Source of the DNA: Demequina lutea
Lineage (GTDB): Bacteria; Actinomycetota; Actinomycetes; Actinomycetales; Demequinaceae
NCBI GenBank assembly: GCA_003246255.1
Contig: QKAX01000113.1
Coordinates: 1 to 50,079 of the forward strand
DNA length: 50,079 nucleotides
Direction of reading: 5' to 3'
This document shows, one piece after another, positions 35,251 through 46,004 of the stretch (position 1 is its first letter; each line of letters opens with the position of its first letter). A program made the translations under genes and the position numbers. Under the pieces are notes generated by a model. That model did not search any database, was not told the origin of the DNA, and saw only the letters and a list, made by a program, of their open reading frames with translations.

Positions 35251-35257
35251 GCCCCCG

Positions 35258-35263
35258 AGTCTA
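35258..35263 (-). promoter_or_regulatory. -10 hexamer of the gatCAB operon
   Basis: Minus-strand TAGACT ends 7 nt before the gatC ATG; a small dyad CTAGT-GGGG-ACTAG (35261-35274) overlaps it. No Shine-Dalgarno sequence; no clear -35. Confidence 0.5.
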
Positions 35264-35270
35264 GTGGGGA

Positions 35271-35843
35271 CTAGTGCGCGGGCTCCCACGAATAGCCGAG
35301 TAGCTTCACACCGGGCTGCGCACAGCTCGGGTCGTCTGCGCTGACCTGCCGCACGGTACCGTCCTCGTTGTCGACGACGACCCAGTCGAGATCCTGTCGG
35401 CGCGTGAAGCCGAGGCGCTCGTACAGGCGGTGAGCGGCGTGCATCGTATCCATCGTGGACAACACCACGCGCTCCGCACCGCGCTCTGCCGCCATCTCCA
35501 GCGCTGCGGTGGTGAGCGCGGCGCCGATGCCGCGGCCGCGCTCCATCGGCGACACAGCCAGCATGCGCAACTCGTACTCGCCGTCCTGCGCGAGTTCCGC
35601 GAACGGGGAACCCGGGGGCACGAGCGTGATGGTGCCCACCAGCGGACCCTCGGCGCGCTCGCCGTCGATCATGGCCAACAGCATCGCATGCTGCGCGCGC
35701 TCTGACGCGTTGCGCAACTGCGGTACATAGGGGTGCGCCGCGTCCACCAGGCCATCGGCCAGGTATGCGAGCGCGGTGAGCTCGCCGATCTCCTGCAGTC
35801 GACCTACCTCGTGGGGCTCGACGATGCGAACGGTTTCAGCCAC
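35271..35843 (-). CDS. GNAT-family N-acetyltransferase
   Basis: 190 residues. Acetyl-CoA-binding motif A is LAVSPMERGRGIGAALTTAALEMA (core RGRGIGAAL, about residues 101-109), followed by VVLSTMDTMHAAHRLYERLGFTRR, the usual motif B. The substrate is unknown; small-molecule amines or peptides are typical. GTG start at 35843, preceded by AGGAGG. It ends 20 bp before gatC on the same strand and may contribute read-through to it. Confidence 0.88.
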   Translation of the reverse strand: MAETVRIVEPHEVGRLQEIGELTALAYLADGLVDAAHPYVPQLRNASERAQHAMLLAMIDGERAEGPLVGTITLVPPGSPFAELAQDGEYELRMLAVSPMERGRGIGAALTTAALEMAAERGAERVVLSTMDTMHAAHRLYERLGFTRRQDLDWVVVDNEDGTVRQVSADDPSCAQPGVKLLGYSWEPAH

Positions 35844-35929
35844 GCGCGGTGCCTCCTAGATCCCGGCGCCCAGGGGAAGACGCCTCACTCAATGTAGTCA
35901 CGCGCGGCGCGTTTGTGCCAGCGAATGAG

Positions 35930-35970
35930 ACGAGGCCCCTTGCGACGGGTCGCGTCGCAAGGGGCCTCGT
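35930..35970 (-). terminator. Terminator after the helix-hairpin-helix gene
   Basis: A perfect 17-bp stem with a 7-nt loop, the strongest hairpin in the window, 10 bp after the stop of the gene on the minus strand. Confidence 0.85.
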
Positions 35971-35980
35971 GAGGAGGCGC

Positions 35981-36727
35981 TTAGCGGCCGCCCTTGAGCG
36001 AGTCCGTGAACTTCTTGAACTCGGCGTACTTTCCGGCTGCCAGCAGGCCGGCCTGCTGGGGCCACGTGCCAGGCTTGTGCGTCGCAAAGCGCGGTCCACC
36101 TGCCGTCAGGATCGACTCCAGCGCCTCGACGTTCGCGGCGGCGAGCGCCGACCACGTGACGATGCCGTCAGCCTTGAGCAGGCCCGCGATCTGAGGGCCG
36201 ATGCCCTCGACCACCGTCAGGTCGTCGGCCTTGATCGACTTGCCGATAGCCGCCTTCGCCGCGGCTGCGTCGAACTCGACCGCCGCCTGCTTCTTCGTAG
36301 CGGGCTTCTTGGCGGCGGGCTTGGCCGCCGGCTTCGTGGCTGGCTTGGCCGCCGGCTTGGCGGCGGGCTTGGCCGCCGGCTTCGTGGCGGGCTTGGCCGC
36401 CGGCTTGGCGGCTGGCTTCTTGGCCGCTGCCTTCGATGCCGACTGGCTCGCGGCCGCGGACGCCGCAGGAGCCACCAGGGCGACAGGGGCATCGACCAAC
36501 GGAGCGGCGGGCGCCTCCTCACGCTCGAGCATCGGTGCAGACTCGGACGTCCCGGTCAACGCTCCGCCGGACGAGGACTCCCCGGCAAGCGTGGTCGACA
36601 CCTCGGTGGGGGTCGCGAGCGGCTGCGGCGCTCGCGACATCGCGACCTTGAGCGCATAGCCAAGGCCCACGCCGAGAACCAGCGCGACCACGATCCACGG
36701 CCACGACTCAGCCAGAGCGGAACCCAT
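35981..36727 (-). CDS. Membrane-anchored Lys/Ala/Pro-rich helix-hairpin-helix protein
   Basis: 248 residues in three parts: one N-terminal membrane helix (WPWIVVALVLGVGLGYALKV, about residues 8-27); a low-complexity linker with ~10 tandem AAKP/ATKP units (about residues 115-160) like histone H1 tails; and a C-terminal domain with DLTVVEGIGPQIAGLLKADG, a helix-hairpin-helix of the kind that binds DNA non-specifically, followed by GGPRFATHKPGTWPQQAGLL. The start at 36727 is chosen over 36736 because GGATGG is then correctly spaced. The architecture suggests a cytoplasmic DNA-binding domain tethered to the membrane, but DNA binding is not proven and the HhH could bind protein. It faces away from ligA on the same strand, with about 200 bp between them. 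Confidence 0.8.
   Translation of the reverse strand: MGSALAESWPWIVVALVLGVGLGYALKVAMSRAPQPLATPTEVSTTLAGESSSGGALTGTSESAPMLEREEAPAAPLVDAPVALVAPAASAAASQSASKAAAKKPAAKPAAKPATKPAAKPAAKPAAKPATKPAAKPAAKKPATKKQAAVEFDAAAAKAAIGKSIKADDLTVVEGIGPQIAGLLKADGIVTWSALAAANVEALESILTAGGPRFATHKPGTWPQQAGLLAAGKYAEFKKFTDSLKGGR
36290..36420 (-). repeat. Imperfect short tandem repeats encoding (AAKP/ATKP)n
   Basis: About ten 12-bp units of the type GCCGGCTTGGCC and GCGGGCTTGGCC within the helix-hairpin-helix gene. Copy number is likely to vary between strains by slippage or recombination. Confidence 0.75.
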
Positions 36728-36924
36728 GATTGCCATCCTTACGTGATGACAACGCCCGCGCGGCGATCGCATGCGCGGCCATCGTCGGTCGAGTGAAAGT
36801 GCGAGCGCCACCGTGGGCGCTCGTGAGCACCCCACAGCCCCAAGAGTCTCGGCGCTTCGTGCTCCAATGTAGGCGGTGCGGCGAGCCCTGCGCCACCCCC
36901 ACTCTCTGAACGCATCGGCGACGG

Positions 36925-40624
<3,700 letters not shown>

Positions 40625-40626
<2 letters not shown>

Positions 40627-40676
40627 GCGCCCACTGGGGCGCTCCCGACGCGCAAGCGGAGGGGTGAGCGCCCACT
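40625..40676. repeat. Hairpin repeat, right flank of the deaminase gene
   Basis: GAGCGCCC-ACTG-GGGCGCTC (40625-40644) overlaps the stop codon, and GGAGGGGTGAGCGCCCACT (40658-40676) is the inverted partner of the left flank. The first hairpin may double as the terminator. Confidence 0.6.
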
Positions 40677-40682
40677 AGCGGC

Positions 40683-40714
40683 GGCGAAGCGCAGGGTCGG
40701 CGAAGCGAAGGGTC
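40683..40714. repeat. Two tandem 16-bp units
   Basis: GGCGAAGCGCAGGGTC is followed directly by a copy with one change (C to A). No function is apparent. Confidence 0.6.
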
Positions 40715-40717
40715 GGC

Positions 40718-40732
40718 GGGCGCGGTGCGCCC
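40718..40732 (-). terminator. Possible terminator after the XRE-cupin gene
   Basis: GGGCGC-GGT-GCGCCC, a 6-bp stem with a 3-nt loop starting 11 bp after the stop on the minus strand. Confidence 0.4.
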
Positions 40733-40743
40733 GACCGGGCTCG

Positions 40744-41325
40744 CTACGCGCCGGCCTGCTGCTTGACGATCAACACCTGCACGTTCGGGCCGTCGGCGGA
40801 CCACTTGTGCGTCACTCCACCCGCAAAGTAGGCGGAGTCTCCCTCCGCGAGCGCGTGCACCTCGCCGTCGAGCTCCAGATGAATCGCGCCGCGCATCACC
40901 AGCAGAAACTCGTCCTCGGCGTGCACAAACCTCTCGTCGTGGCCAGCATCATCCGCCGTCACCACGATGGGCAGGAACGGCCGATGCCCGGTCGCCAGGC
41001 TCTTCGCGCTCCCCTGTGCGAACGACGAGGGCGTCGCGGCACCGTCGCCCGATCGGGTGATCTCGATGAGCGGAAGGTCAGCGTCGAGTGCACCCTCCGC
41101 CGCGGCGATGAGCTCCACGGGACTCGTCTCCAGCGCCACGGCGATGCGCCGCAGGGACCCCAGGGAGAGGTTCGCAAGGCCCCGCTCCACCTGGCTGAGG
41201 AACGGGTGCGACAGCCCCGACGCCTCGGCCAGCGTCACCAGCGTGAGCCCGCGCGCCTTGCGCAACGCGCGCACATGCGGTCCGAGTCCCGGCCCGGCCG
41301 CAAGCTCGGATTCGACGGGCGTCAC
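40744..41325 (-). CDS. XRE-family regulator with C-terminal cupin domain
   Basis: 193 residues. N-terminal Cro/C1 helix-turn-helix (VRALRKARGLTLVTLAEASGLSHPFLSQVERG, here in part LAEASGLSHPFLSQVERG, residues ~16-70) and a C-terminal beta-barrel cupin (HAEDEFLLVMRGAIHLELDGEVHALAEGDSAYF and GVTHKWS), which in such regulators senses a small molecule. GTG start one base after the permease stop, so it is the last gene of the transporter operon and probably its regulator. The effector is likely a purine or related base, by context only. Confidence 0.9.
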   Translation of the reverse strand: MTPVESELAAGPGLGPHVRALRKARGLTLVTLAEASGLSHPFLSQVERGLANLSLGSLRRIAVALETSPVELIAAAEGALDADLPLIEITRSGDGAATPSSFAQGSAKSLATGHRPFLPIVVTADDAGHDERFVHAEDEFLLVMRGAIHLELDGEVHALAEGDSAYFAGGVTHKWSADGPNVQVLIVKQQAGA

Positions 41326-41326
41326 G

Positions 41327-42205
41327 TCAGGTCCTGCGGTCCGGGTGCATGCCCATGCGCGCCAGCACGGTGTTCTCCACGATGAGCACGAGGTTGTAGA
41401 GGATCAGCGACACGGCGGTCACGATCACCACCGCCGCCCACATGTTGGAGAACTTTGCCTGCGCGTAGTAGCCGTTGATCACGCCGCCGATGCCGCCACC
41501 GGTGGCGAGCCACTCTGCCAGCAAGGCACCGGTGATGGCACCCGGCACCGAGATGCGCACGGCCGCGAAGAACGCCGGCAGCGACGAGGGCAGGGCCACC
41601 TTGCGCAGTGCTGTCCAGGCGTTGCCGCCGTACACGGTGACCACGTCGAGCATGTGCGGCGACGCCGACTTGAGACCAAATGCGATGTTCACGAGCGCCG
41701 GGAACAGCACCACGATGCCGCCCATGACGGCCACGGTCCAGAAGTCACGCCCAAAGATCATGATGATCACGGGCGCGAACGCGATGAGCGGCACAGACCG
41801 CAGCAGCAGCGCGATGGGCATGAGGGTCGCCTCGATGCCCTTCGACAGCTGGAACACGATGGCCGCCACGAGCGCAATGAGCAGGCCAGCAGCAAAGCCG
41901 ACCACGGCGTCGGCCATGGTCTCGCCGAGTTCGGAGGCAAGCTGCGAGCGGTTGGCGGCCGCGGCTGGCACCTCGAACAGGAAGCGATACACGTCCAGCG
42001 GCCCCTTGGCCACGAAGGGCTGCAGGCCAAAGACCCAGATGGAGCCCTGCCAGATCACCAGCACGGCCACCAGGGTGAGCCCGAACGTCATGAGCGAAGA
42101 GCCGAGCGCCTTCAGAGCCGAGGTGCGGGACTCCTTGCGGATCGCCGCGGCGAGCTCGGCGGAGTGGGACACAGCCTCGGGGGCGGTTGCGGTGGCGTCG
42201 ACCAT
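41327..42205 (-). CDS. ABC transporter permease (nitrate/taurine/pyrimidine class), second copy
   Basis: 292 residues, six helices. The EAA loop LDVVTVYGGNAWTALRKVAL PSSLPAFF is present (given in two parts) with AWTALRKVALPSSLPAFFAA typical of the SsuC/TauC/ThiX class. ATG 42205 overlaps the preceding stop as TGATG. The neighbour is a paralogue, so the channel is probably a heterodimer, less usual for this class, in which one permease gene normally suffices. Confidence 0.9.
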   Translation of the reverse strand: MVDATATAPEAVSHSAELAAAIRKESRTSALKALGSSLMTFGLTLVAVLVIWQGSIWVFGLQPFVAKGPLDVYRFLFEVPAAAANRSQLASELGETMADAVVGFAAGLLIALVAAIVFQLSKGIEATLMPIALLLRSVPLIAFAPVIIMIFGRDFWTVAVMGGIVVLFPALVNIAFGLKSASPHMLDVVTVYGGNAWTALRKVALPSSLPAFFAAVRISVPGAITGALLAEWLATGGGIGGVINGYYAQAKFSNMWAAVVIVTAVSLILYNLVLIVENTVLARMGMHPDRRT

Positions 42206-42999
42206 CACGCGGCTCCCTTCGTCCACGGCGCACTGAGGCGCGTGATGAGCCCCACCAGCGAATAGCCGATGAGCGCGACAGCGCCCGATGCGAGGGCGAG
42301 ACCCCACACGCGCGGCGAGTTGAGCGACTGCTGTGCAATCACCATCGCGGGGCCGATGCCCACCTCCACCTTGCCGAAGTACTCGCCGAGCACGGCACCG
42401 AGGAACGTGGCCGGCACTGCGATCTGCAGCGCCGTGAGGATCGCGGGCAGCGCAGCCACGATGCGCACCTTGCGCATCTGCGTCCAGCGCCCGCCCCCGT
42501 AGACGGCGACGACGTCGAGGCTTGCCTTGTCGGCGGATTTGAGCCCCAGCAGCGAACCCACCACGGTGGTGAAGAACACGCTGAGGCCCGCGAAGAAGAT
42601 CGCGGTCTTGGACGGCTCACCGGAGCCAGGCACGCCAAGGATCAGCAGAATAAGCGGACCGATCGCCACGATGGGGATGCAGTACGAGATCACGGCGACC
42701 TGCATGACCACACCCTCGAGGCGCGGGACGAGCAGCACGATGGCGGCGAACAGGAGGGCGATGCCATTGCCCCAGAGGTATCCCTGCGCCGCCTCCAGCA
42801 GCGTCACGGAGAAGTTGCGCTGGTAGAAGCCCCAACCGACGTCGGCGTATCCCTGAATCACCTGCAGCGGCGTCGGGATGGCCTTGGTGTTGCCGGAGCC
42901 CACGTTCGCGAACACCGTGATGGACAGGATCCACCAGCCGGCCACGAGCGCCACGGCGCCGATCGCGCTGAGCGCCCAGTGAGGCAGGCGCGGCGCCAT
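42205..42999 (-). CDS. ABC transporter permease (nitrate/taurine/pyrimidine class), first copy
   Basis: 264 residues, six helices, with EAA loop LDVVAVYGGGRWTQMRKVRI (about residues 160-179) nearly parallel to that of the next gene (LDVVTVYGGNAWTALRKVAL), which marks the pair as paralogues. It shares TGATG junctions with both the ATPase gene upstream and the permease gene downstream, so translation is coupled. Confidence 0.9.
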   Translation of the reverse strand: MAPRLPHWALSAIGAVALVAGWWILSITVFANVGSGNTKAIPTPLQVIQGYADVGWGFYQRNFSVTLLEAAQGYLWGNGIALLFAAIVLLVPRLEGVVMQVAVISYCIPIVAIGPLILLILGVPGSGEPSKTAIFFAGLSVFFTTVVGSLLGLKSADKASLDVVAVYGGGRWTQMRKVRIVAALPAILTALQIAVPATFLGAVLGEYFGKVEVGIGPAMVIAQQSLNSPRVWGLALASGAVALIGYSLVGLITRLSAPWTKGAA

Positions 43000-43823
43000 C
43001 AGTCGTCCTCCCCCATGGCAGCGCCGCCCTCGCCAAACAACAGATCCGAGGCGTAGTCCACGTACTCGTGGAACTCCTTGGTGCGCTGAATCTCGGGGGT
43101 GCGCGGGCGCGGCAAGTCGATTGTCATGACCTCCTTAACGCGGCCGGGGCGCGGGCTCATGACGGCAACCTGGTCCGCCATGAAGATCGCCTCGGTGATG
43201 CCGTGGGTCACGAGCAGCGTGGTCGCCGGCTTGGCGGCCAGGATGCGCATGAGCTCAAGGTTGAGCTTCTGGCGCGTCATGTCGTCCAGCGCGCCGAACG
43301 GCTCGTCCAGCAGGAGCACCGAGGGCTTGAGCACAAGGGCGCGCGCAATCGACACGCGCTGGCGCATACCGCCGGAGAGCTGAGCGGGCTTGGCCTTCTC
43401 GAACCCCTTGAGGCCCACTAGCTCGATCAGCTCCTCGATGTAGTCGTGGTCGACGGGCAGCTTTGCCACCTCGAACGGAAGCTTGATGTTGGCGTACACG
43501 GAGCGCCACGGCAGCAGCGCGGAGTCCTGAAACGCGATGCCCAGCTCGTTGTACGCGCGCAGGTCCTTGGGGCTCCGGCCGTCCACTCGCGTGGTGCCGC
43601 TCGTGGGGTTCTCGAGGCCCGCGAGGATGCGCAGGATGGTGGACTTGCCGCAGCCCGAGGGGCCCAGCAGCGCCAGGAACGAGCCCTGGTCAGTGTGGAG
43701 ATCGGTGTCCTGCAATGCGGTCACTGTGCGACCGCGCGTCGTGAACACCTTGCTCAGGCCAGAAATCTGCAGGCCGGTGCCCAGGGCTGCACCCTGGACA
43801 CCGGCCTTGTCAGCAGCAGTCAC
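42999..43823 (-). CDS. ABC transporter ATP-binding protein (nitrate/taurine/pyrimidine class)
   Basis: 274 residues. Walker [11 protein letters not shown]-loop [17 protein letters not shown], signature LSGGMRQR, Walker [13 protein letters not shown] and switch His in [11 protein letters not shown] are intact. It drives the two permeases that follow, together with the upstream binding protein. GTG start preceded by AAGGA; it begins 26 bp after the binding-protein stop. Confidence 0.94.
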   Translation of the reverse strand: MTAADKAGVQGAALGTGLQISGLSKVFTTRGRTVTALQDTDLHTDQGSFLALLGPSGCGKSTILRILAGLENPTSGTTRVDGRSPKDLRAYNELGIAFQDSALLPWRSVYANIKLPFEVAKLPVDHDYIEELIELVGLKGFEKAKPAQLSGGMRQRVSIARALVLKPSVLLLDEPFGALDDMTRQKLNLELMRILAAKPATTLLVTHGITEAIFMADQVAVMSPRPGRVKEVMTIDLPRPRTPEIQRTKEFHEYVDYASDLLFGEGGAAMGEDD

Positions 43824-43849
43824 GCGCTGTGTTCCTTGAATCCCGGAAC

Positions 43850-44947
43850 TTACACCGCGTAGTTGATGAGCTCGGGGTGCTCGTCGTAGACCTCCTGCAG
43901 GAGGCTCAGGTCGAACAGGTCCGAGGCCTCGAGCGTGATGCCCGCACCAGCCAGCGACTCGATGGTCGAGGCCTGCAGGGCGTCCGAGATCGTGAAGAGG
44001 CCATTCGCAGCGGTCTCGTCCGAGGTGACGAGCTCCTCGGCCTGCTTGATGGCGCCGGCCTCGGAGTTGGTGGGGTCGAGACCGAGGTCAGCGCCGTACA
44101 CCTCGTACGCGAGACGCGCGCCCTCCGCCGGGTCATTCACGGCGTCGGTCCAGCCCTTGATCTCGGCGTACAGGAACGCCTTGAGGGCTTCACGGTTGTT
44201 GGCGATCGAGTCGTCCGTCACCGTGACGGTCTCGGCGACGAACGGCAGGCCGTTGTCCGCGAAGGGCAGGTTTGCCGTCGCGTAGCCAGCGGCCTCGACG
44301 GTGATCGACTCGTTCGTGAGGTACGCGATGAAGCCGTCGACCTCGCCGTTGGTCAGCGGAGCCGGGTCGTACTGCACGGGCACAATCTCGAGCTCGTCGG
44401 GCGAGATGCCGTTGGCGGCCAGCAGGGCCATGAACAGCGAGGTGTTCGAGTCCTGGACGCCGATCTTCTTACCGATCATGTCCTCGGGCGTGAGGATGTT
44501 GCCGCCGTCGGCCAGCGACAGGACGGTGAAGGGGTTCTTCTGGTACGTGGTGCCGATGATCTTGAGTGGCGCACCCTCGGACGCGACGGCGGCGCCGATC
44601 GAGACGGCGTCGGACAGGGCCACGTCAACGGTGCCGGAGACAAGCTCGGCCACACCGGTCGAGGGGCCGGGCACCAGGTTCACGCTGTCAAAGCCTGCCT
44701 CGGTGTAGTAGCCGTTCGCATCGGCGAAGAACTCGCCGGAGAACTCCTCGTTCTTGATCCACGACAGCTGCACCGTCAGGTCGCCGAACGAGGCAGCTAC
44801 GTCCTCGGTGGCGCCGGACGTGGCGGCGGAAGTGGGGTCGTCGGCCTCGGCGTCGGAAGAGCACGCGGCGAGCGAGAGGGCGGCGGCCGCGGTGAAGGCT
44901 GCGGCGACGGTGCGCTGACGTGCGCTACCAATCAGGGTGGAGAGCAT
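43850..44947 (-). CDS. NMT1/THI5-like ABC substrate-binding lipoprotein
   Basis: 365 residues. Signal peptide with lipobox LSLAAC (about residues 24-29) and an acidic Thr/Ser-rich linker. The mature part is a type II binding fold of the NMT1/THI5 family ([50 protein letters not shown]), which binds pyrimidine-like rings, riboflavin precursors, sulfonates or other heterocycles. First gene of the operon, divergent from the hydroxylase genes, so a purine-ring substrate or breakdown product is the best guess. ATG 44947 is preceded by AGAAGGGGAAT. Confidence 0.9.
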   Translation of the reverse strand: MLSTLIGSARQRTVAAAFTAAAALSLAACSSDAEADDPTSAATSGATEDVAASFGDLTVQLSWIKNEEFSGEFFADANGYYTEAGFDSVNLVPGPSTGVAELVSGTVDVALSDAVSIGAAVASEGAPLKIIGTTYQKNPFTVLSLADGGNILTPEDMIGKKIGVQDSNTSLFMALLAANGISPDELEIVPVQYDPAPLTNGEVDGFIAYLTNESITVEAAGYATANLPFADNGLPFVAETVTVTDDSIANNREALKAFLYAEIKGWTDAVNDPAEGARLAYEVYGADLGLDPTNSEAGAIKQAEELVTSDETAANGLFTISDALQASTIESLAGAGITLEASDLFDLSLLQEVYDEHPELINYAV

Positions 44948-45188
44948 TGATTCCCCTTCTAAGGGCATGCCTGCCGCGAGCATGGGGGGCCATTGTGCCG
45001 GTCCGCCTCGCGGCGGGTCTTGACGTCCCGAACCGGCACAGCACGAAAGTAGGGACTGTAGATTTCATGAACATACGGCGTTGTGTTTCGCCCCCGTAAA
45101 TTCCTGCCGCTGTGATCATTTCGTGACGTTGGCGCGTGTTTGACTGGCCCCACCACAGGCCCCCGCATCCCACCACGAAGGCGAGAAG
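44948..45188. promoter_or_regulatory. Divergent control region, transporter operon / hydroxylase genes
   Basis: The region is distinctly AT-richer than its surroundings near 45050-45125, as expected for promoters. Minus-strand TACAGT near 45055 is a possible -10 for the binding-protein gene; TTGACT near 45138 is a possible plus-strand -35. I see no convincing long dyad for the XRE-cupin regulator. Confidence 0.35.
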
Positions 45189-46004
45189 ATGGATCTGACG
45201 AGCGTCGCGAGCTATCGCCGCGCTTCCTCGCGCGACGACCTGGCGCTCGCGCCGGGCGAGACGTACCTGGCAGGGGGCACATGGGTGTTCTCCGAGCCCA
45301 ACAGGGACCTCACTGGGCTGGTGGACATCATGACGATGCCGTGGGAGCCGATCGAATGGTCCGACGCGGGGCTTCGCATTGGCGCCACGTGCACCATCGC
45401 GCGGCTACTGAACGAGCCCGCGCGCGCCGACGCTCCTGCCATGGCCCTGTTTGCCGAGGCCGCTAACGCCCTCCTCGCGTCGTTCAAGATCTGGAACGAG
45501 GCCACTGTGGTGGGCAACATCTGCCGCGCCTACGCCGCGGGCGCCATGACGGCCGCGCTCGTGACGCTGGATGCGACGGCGGAGATCTGGGAGCCCGACG
45601 GCGGAGTGCGGACGGTGCCTGTCGCTCAGATCCCCGTGGGCAACGGTCTGTCGAGCCTCGCTACGGGAGAGGTGGTGCGCGCCGTGGACATCCCTGCGGC
45701 GGCACTCGCGGGTCGCACAGCGCTCCACAAGGTCGCGCTCGCCGAGCTGGGCCGCTCCGGGGCAGTAGTGACGGGCAGGATCGACGCCTCCGGCACCACC
45801 ACGCTCGTGGTGACCGCAGCCACCTACGCGCCCCACGTCGCGCGCTTCGACGCGCTCCCGTCTACCGCCGACGCCGCGTCGGCCGCGCGGCAGGCGACCA
45901 CGTTCTATACCGACGCTCTCGGCTCCGCCGACTGGCGTCACCACCTTGCCGGCGTGCTCGCTGAGCGCGTCGTCGCCGATCTTGCCGAGACGGAGGCCTC
46001 GTGA
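45189..46004 (+). CDS. FAD-binding subunit of a xanthine dehydrogenase-type molybdenum hydroxylase
   Basis: 271 residues, the CoxM/XdhB/YgfM family. The N-terminal FAD-binding part has YLAGGTWVFSEPNRDLTGLVDI and IGATCTIARLL; the segment EATVVGNICRAYAAGAMTAALVTLDA corresponds to the TxGGN...P-D region of the family. The FAD passes electrons from the FeS clusters to NAD+ or another acceptor. GAAGGCGAGAAG precedes ATG 45189. It overlaps the next gene as GTGA. Separate FAD subunit plus fused FeS-Mo subunit is the layout of E. coli YgfM-XdhD. Confidence 0.9.
   Translation: MDLTSVASYRRASSRDDLALAPGETYLAGGTWVFSEPNRDLTGLVDIMTMPWEPIEWSDAGLRIGATCTIARLLNEPARADAPAMALFAEAANALLASFKIWNEATVVGNICRAYAAGAMTAALVTLDATAEIWEPDGGVRTVPVAQIPVGNGLSSLATGEVVRAVDIPAAALAGRTALHKVALAELGRSGAVVTGRIDASGTTTLVVTAATYAPHVARFDALPSTADAASAARQATTFYTDALGSADWRHHLAGVLAERVVADLAETEAS

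Noticed and set aside
36290-36420. Regularly spaced repeats that might suggest a CRISPR array
   Set aside because: The units are contiguous 12-bp codon repeats for AAKP/ATKP inside a gene, with no spacers.
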